From positions 779,720 to 843,719 of the forward strand of contig NZ_SJPF01000004.1 of the NCBI RefSeq assembly GCF_007859755.1: a stretch of DNA of 64,000 nt, given 5' to 3'. Numbering within the stretch: position 1 is the first letter of the stretch; each line of letters opens with the position of its first letter. The DNA comes from Blastopirellula retiformator. Lineage in GTDB: Bacteria; Planctomycetota; Planctomycetia; Pirellulales; Pirellulaceae. Positions 63,216-64,000 of this stretch are shown piece after piece. The position numbers and the translations under genes were made by a program. The notes under the pieces were generated by a model. That model had not been told where the DNA came from. It ran no database searches and was given only the letters and a program-made list of their open reading frames with translations.

Positions 63216-64000
63216 ATACCGTTCGGCACGCCATTTGCGCATTCAAATTAATTCCATTTCGCCGTGCCACAATGGCAGGGCGAAGCTTGGTTTCAACCTT
63301 GGATGCAGTGACATTTTATCGTGCGGAAGTCTTCAAAAAAACGGAAATCGGCGACCCCGCCTGCTAGCGCTGGCGACCAACAATCGATTCATGTGCAAGG
63401 CCTGAAGTACTTCGCCAAGTTGCGGCCGTTGTTGGCGGAACTTCATGACGAGGGGACAGCTCGCGATGCCGCTGGCAATCGCACGCTGCACTTCGATCAG
63501 TATTGTCTGCTGGTGCTGCTTTACGTTTTGAACCCCGGCATTTCTAGTCTGCGAGCACTTTCACAGGCAAGCGAACTGACCAAGGTTCAGGCGAAACTTG
63601 GCAACGCGAAGGCGTCGCTTGGTTCACTTTCCGAAAGTGCTCGGCTGTTCGATCCGGAACGGCTGAAAGCCATTATCGGACTGCTGACCGAGCAGGTTCA
63701 AGCCGGAAAACTCGACGCCAAAGCGGCGAAGTTCGCCCAGGGGCTAATCGCCGTTGACGGCAGCGTAGTGAACGCGTTGCCGTCGATCATGGCCGCGACG
63801 CTGTTGAAGCAGACGACCGGTTCGGCCGTTGTGCGTTGGCGACTGCACACGCACTTCGAGGTCGCCAGCTTCACGCCGCAATCGATCACCGTGACGCCTA
63901 ACGGCGGCGGCGAAAACGACGAGCGGGCGGTGCTGGCGCGTTCGCTGGAGGCGGACAAGATTTATGCGATGGATCGTGGTTACGCCAAGTTCAAACTGCT
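63216..64000 (+). mobile_element. IS4-family insertion element, left part
   Basis: Begins at the break in the repeat (63216) and contains an IS4-type transposase gene that runs off the window. About 105 bp of non-coding left end precede the gene, with GC-rich inverted stretches. The right end, terminal inverted repeat and target duplication lie outside the window. Confidence 0.7.
63321..64000 (+). CDS. IS4-family DDE transposase, N-terminal part (3' end outside window)
   Basis: The start is a GTG at 63321, the first after an in-frame stop at 63309; an internal GTG lies at 63393. The 226 visible residues have a basic N-terminus, a helical DNA-binding part (about 25-120) with ISSLRALSQASEL, and the beginning of the catalytic core: first Asp D146 in LIAVDGSVV and second Asp D218 in IYAMDRGYAKFKL. 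The YREK-type third part is beyond the window. The frame is intact so far. Confidence 0.88.
   Translation, partial: MRKSSKKRKSATPPASAGDQQSIHVQGLKYFAKLRPLLAELHDEGTARDAAGNRTLHFDQYCLLVLLYVLNPGISSLRALSQASELTKVQAKLGNAKASLGSLSESARLFDPERLKAIIGLLTEQVQAGKLDAKAAKFAQGLIAVDGSVVNALPSIMAATLLKQTTGSAVVRWRLHTHFEVASFTPQSITVTPNGGGENDERAVLARSLEADKIYAMDRGYAKFKL

Overview
The window looks like chromosomal DNA of a GC-rich planctomycete of the Pirellulaceae/Blastopirellula type. The support is two DUF1559 pseudopilin-like genes each followed by a small lipoprotein gene, two DUF1080-type secreted proteins, a secreted PQQ-like propeller protein, FHA and HEAT proteins, many small secreted or membrane proteins without assignable function, and frequent GTG/TTG starts. 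This taxonomic call is inference from gene content; no rRNA or tRNA gene was seen.

Layout. 1-9.4 kb: a partial Tyr-rich secreted protein, a multi-hairpin repeat, a metallo-beta-lactamase-fold hydrolase, larB-nnrD, a zinc-ribbon membrane protein, ribF-nrnA and a RAYT transposase with its REP palindromes. 9.4-13.6 kb: trpD, a nucleoside hydrolase, an HtrA-like protease and a DksA/TraR-type zinc-finger protein. 14-19 kb: an FHA/coiled-coil membrane protein, several unassigned genes and a tandem universal stress protein. 19-25.3 kb: a full-length Lhr-type helicase and a PQQ-like propeller protein. 25.3-30 kb: two DUF1559-lipoprotein cassettes around a DUF1080 gene. 30-37 kb: ClC channel, thioredoxin-like protein, GlsB-type membrane protein, P-II with a candidate sigma-54 promoter, sufE, a second DUF1080 protein and a DUF374 acyltransferase. 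37.5-40.4 kb: a secreted serine hydrolase and a small membrane protein. 40.6-48.5 kb: a housekeeping block on the minus strand, polA-coaE-rho-ribH-nusB-ftsY. 48.8-52.7 kb: a coiled-coil membrane protein and a coupled HEAT/membrane-protein pair. 52.8-56.1 kb: UbiA-type prenyltransferase, TIM-barrel isomerase and alkaline-phosphatase-superfamily enzyme, resembling part of an ebo cluster. 56.3-62.9 kb: lipoprotein, MEKHLA protein, M48-like protease, and a substrate-binding protein coupled to a sensor histidine kinase. 63.2-64 kb: the left part of an IS4-family element that interrupts a copy of the multi-hairpin repeat.

How parts work together. Core functions (replication, termination, protein targeting, flavin, CoA, tryptophan, Fe-S and nitrogen control) are interleaved with envelope and signalling genes. 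The most unusual material is (i) a 147-bp, five-hairpin interspersed repeat present as two full copies, one truncated copy and one fragment, with compensatory changes between copies; (ii) several families of GTAG-headed REP palindromes, mostly in inverted pairs, with one RAYT gene; (iii) the ebo-like three-gene set; (iv) a periplasmic binding protein translationally coupled to a histidine kinase with no ABC transporter beside it; (v) a -24/-12 promoter candidate in front of the P-II gene.
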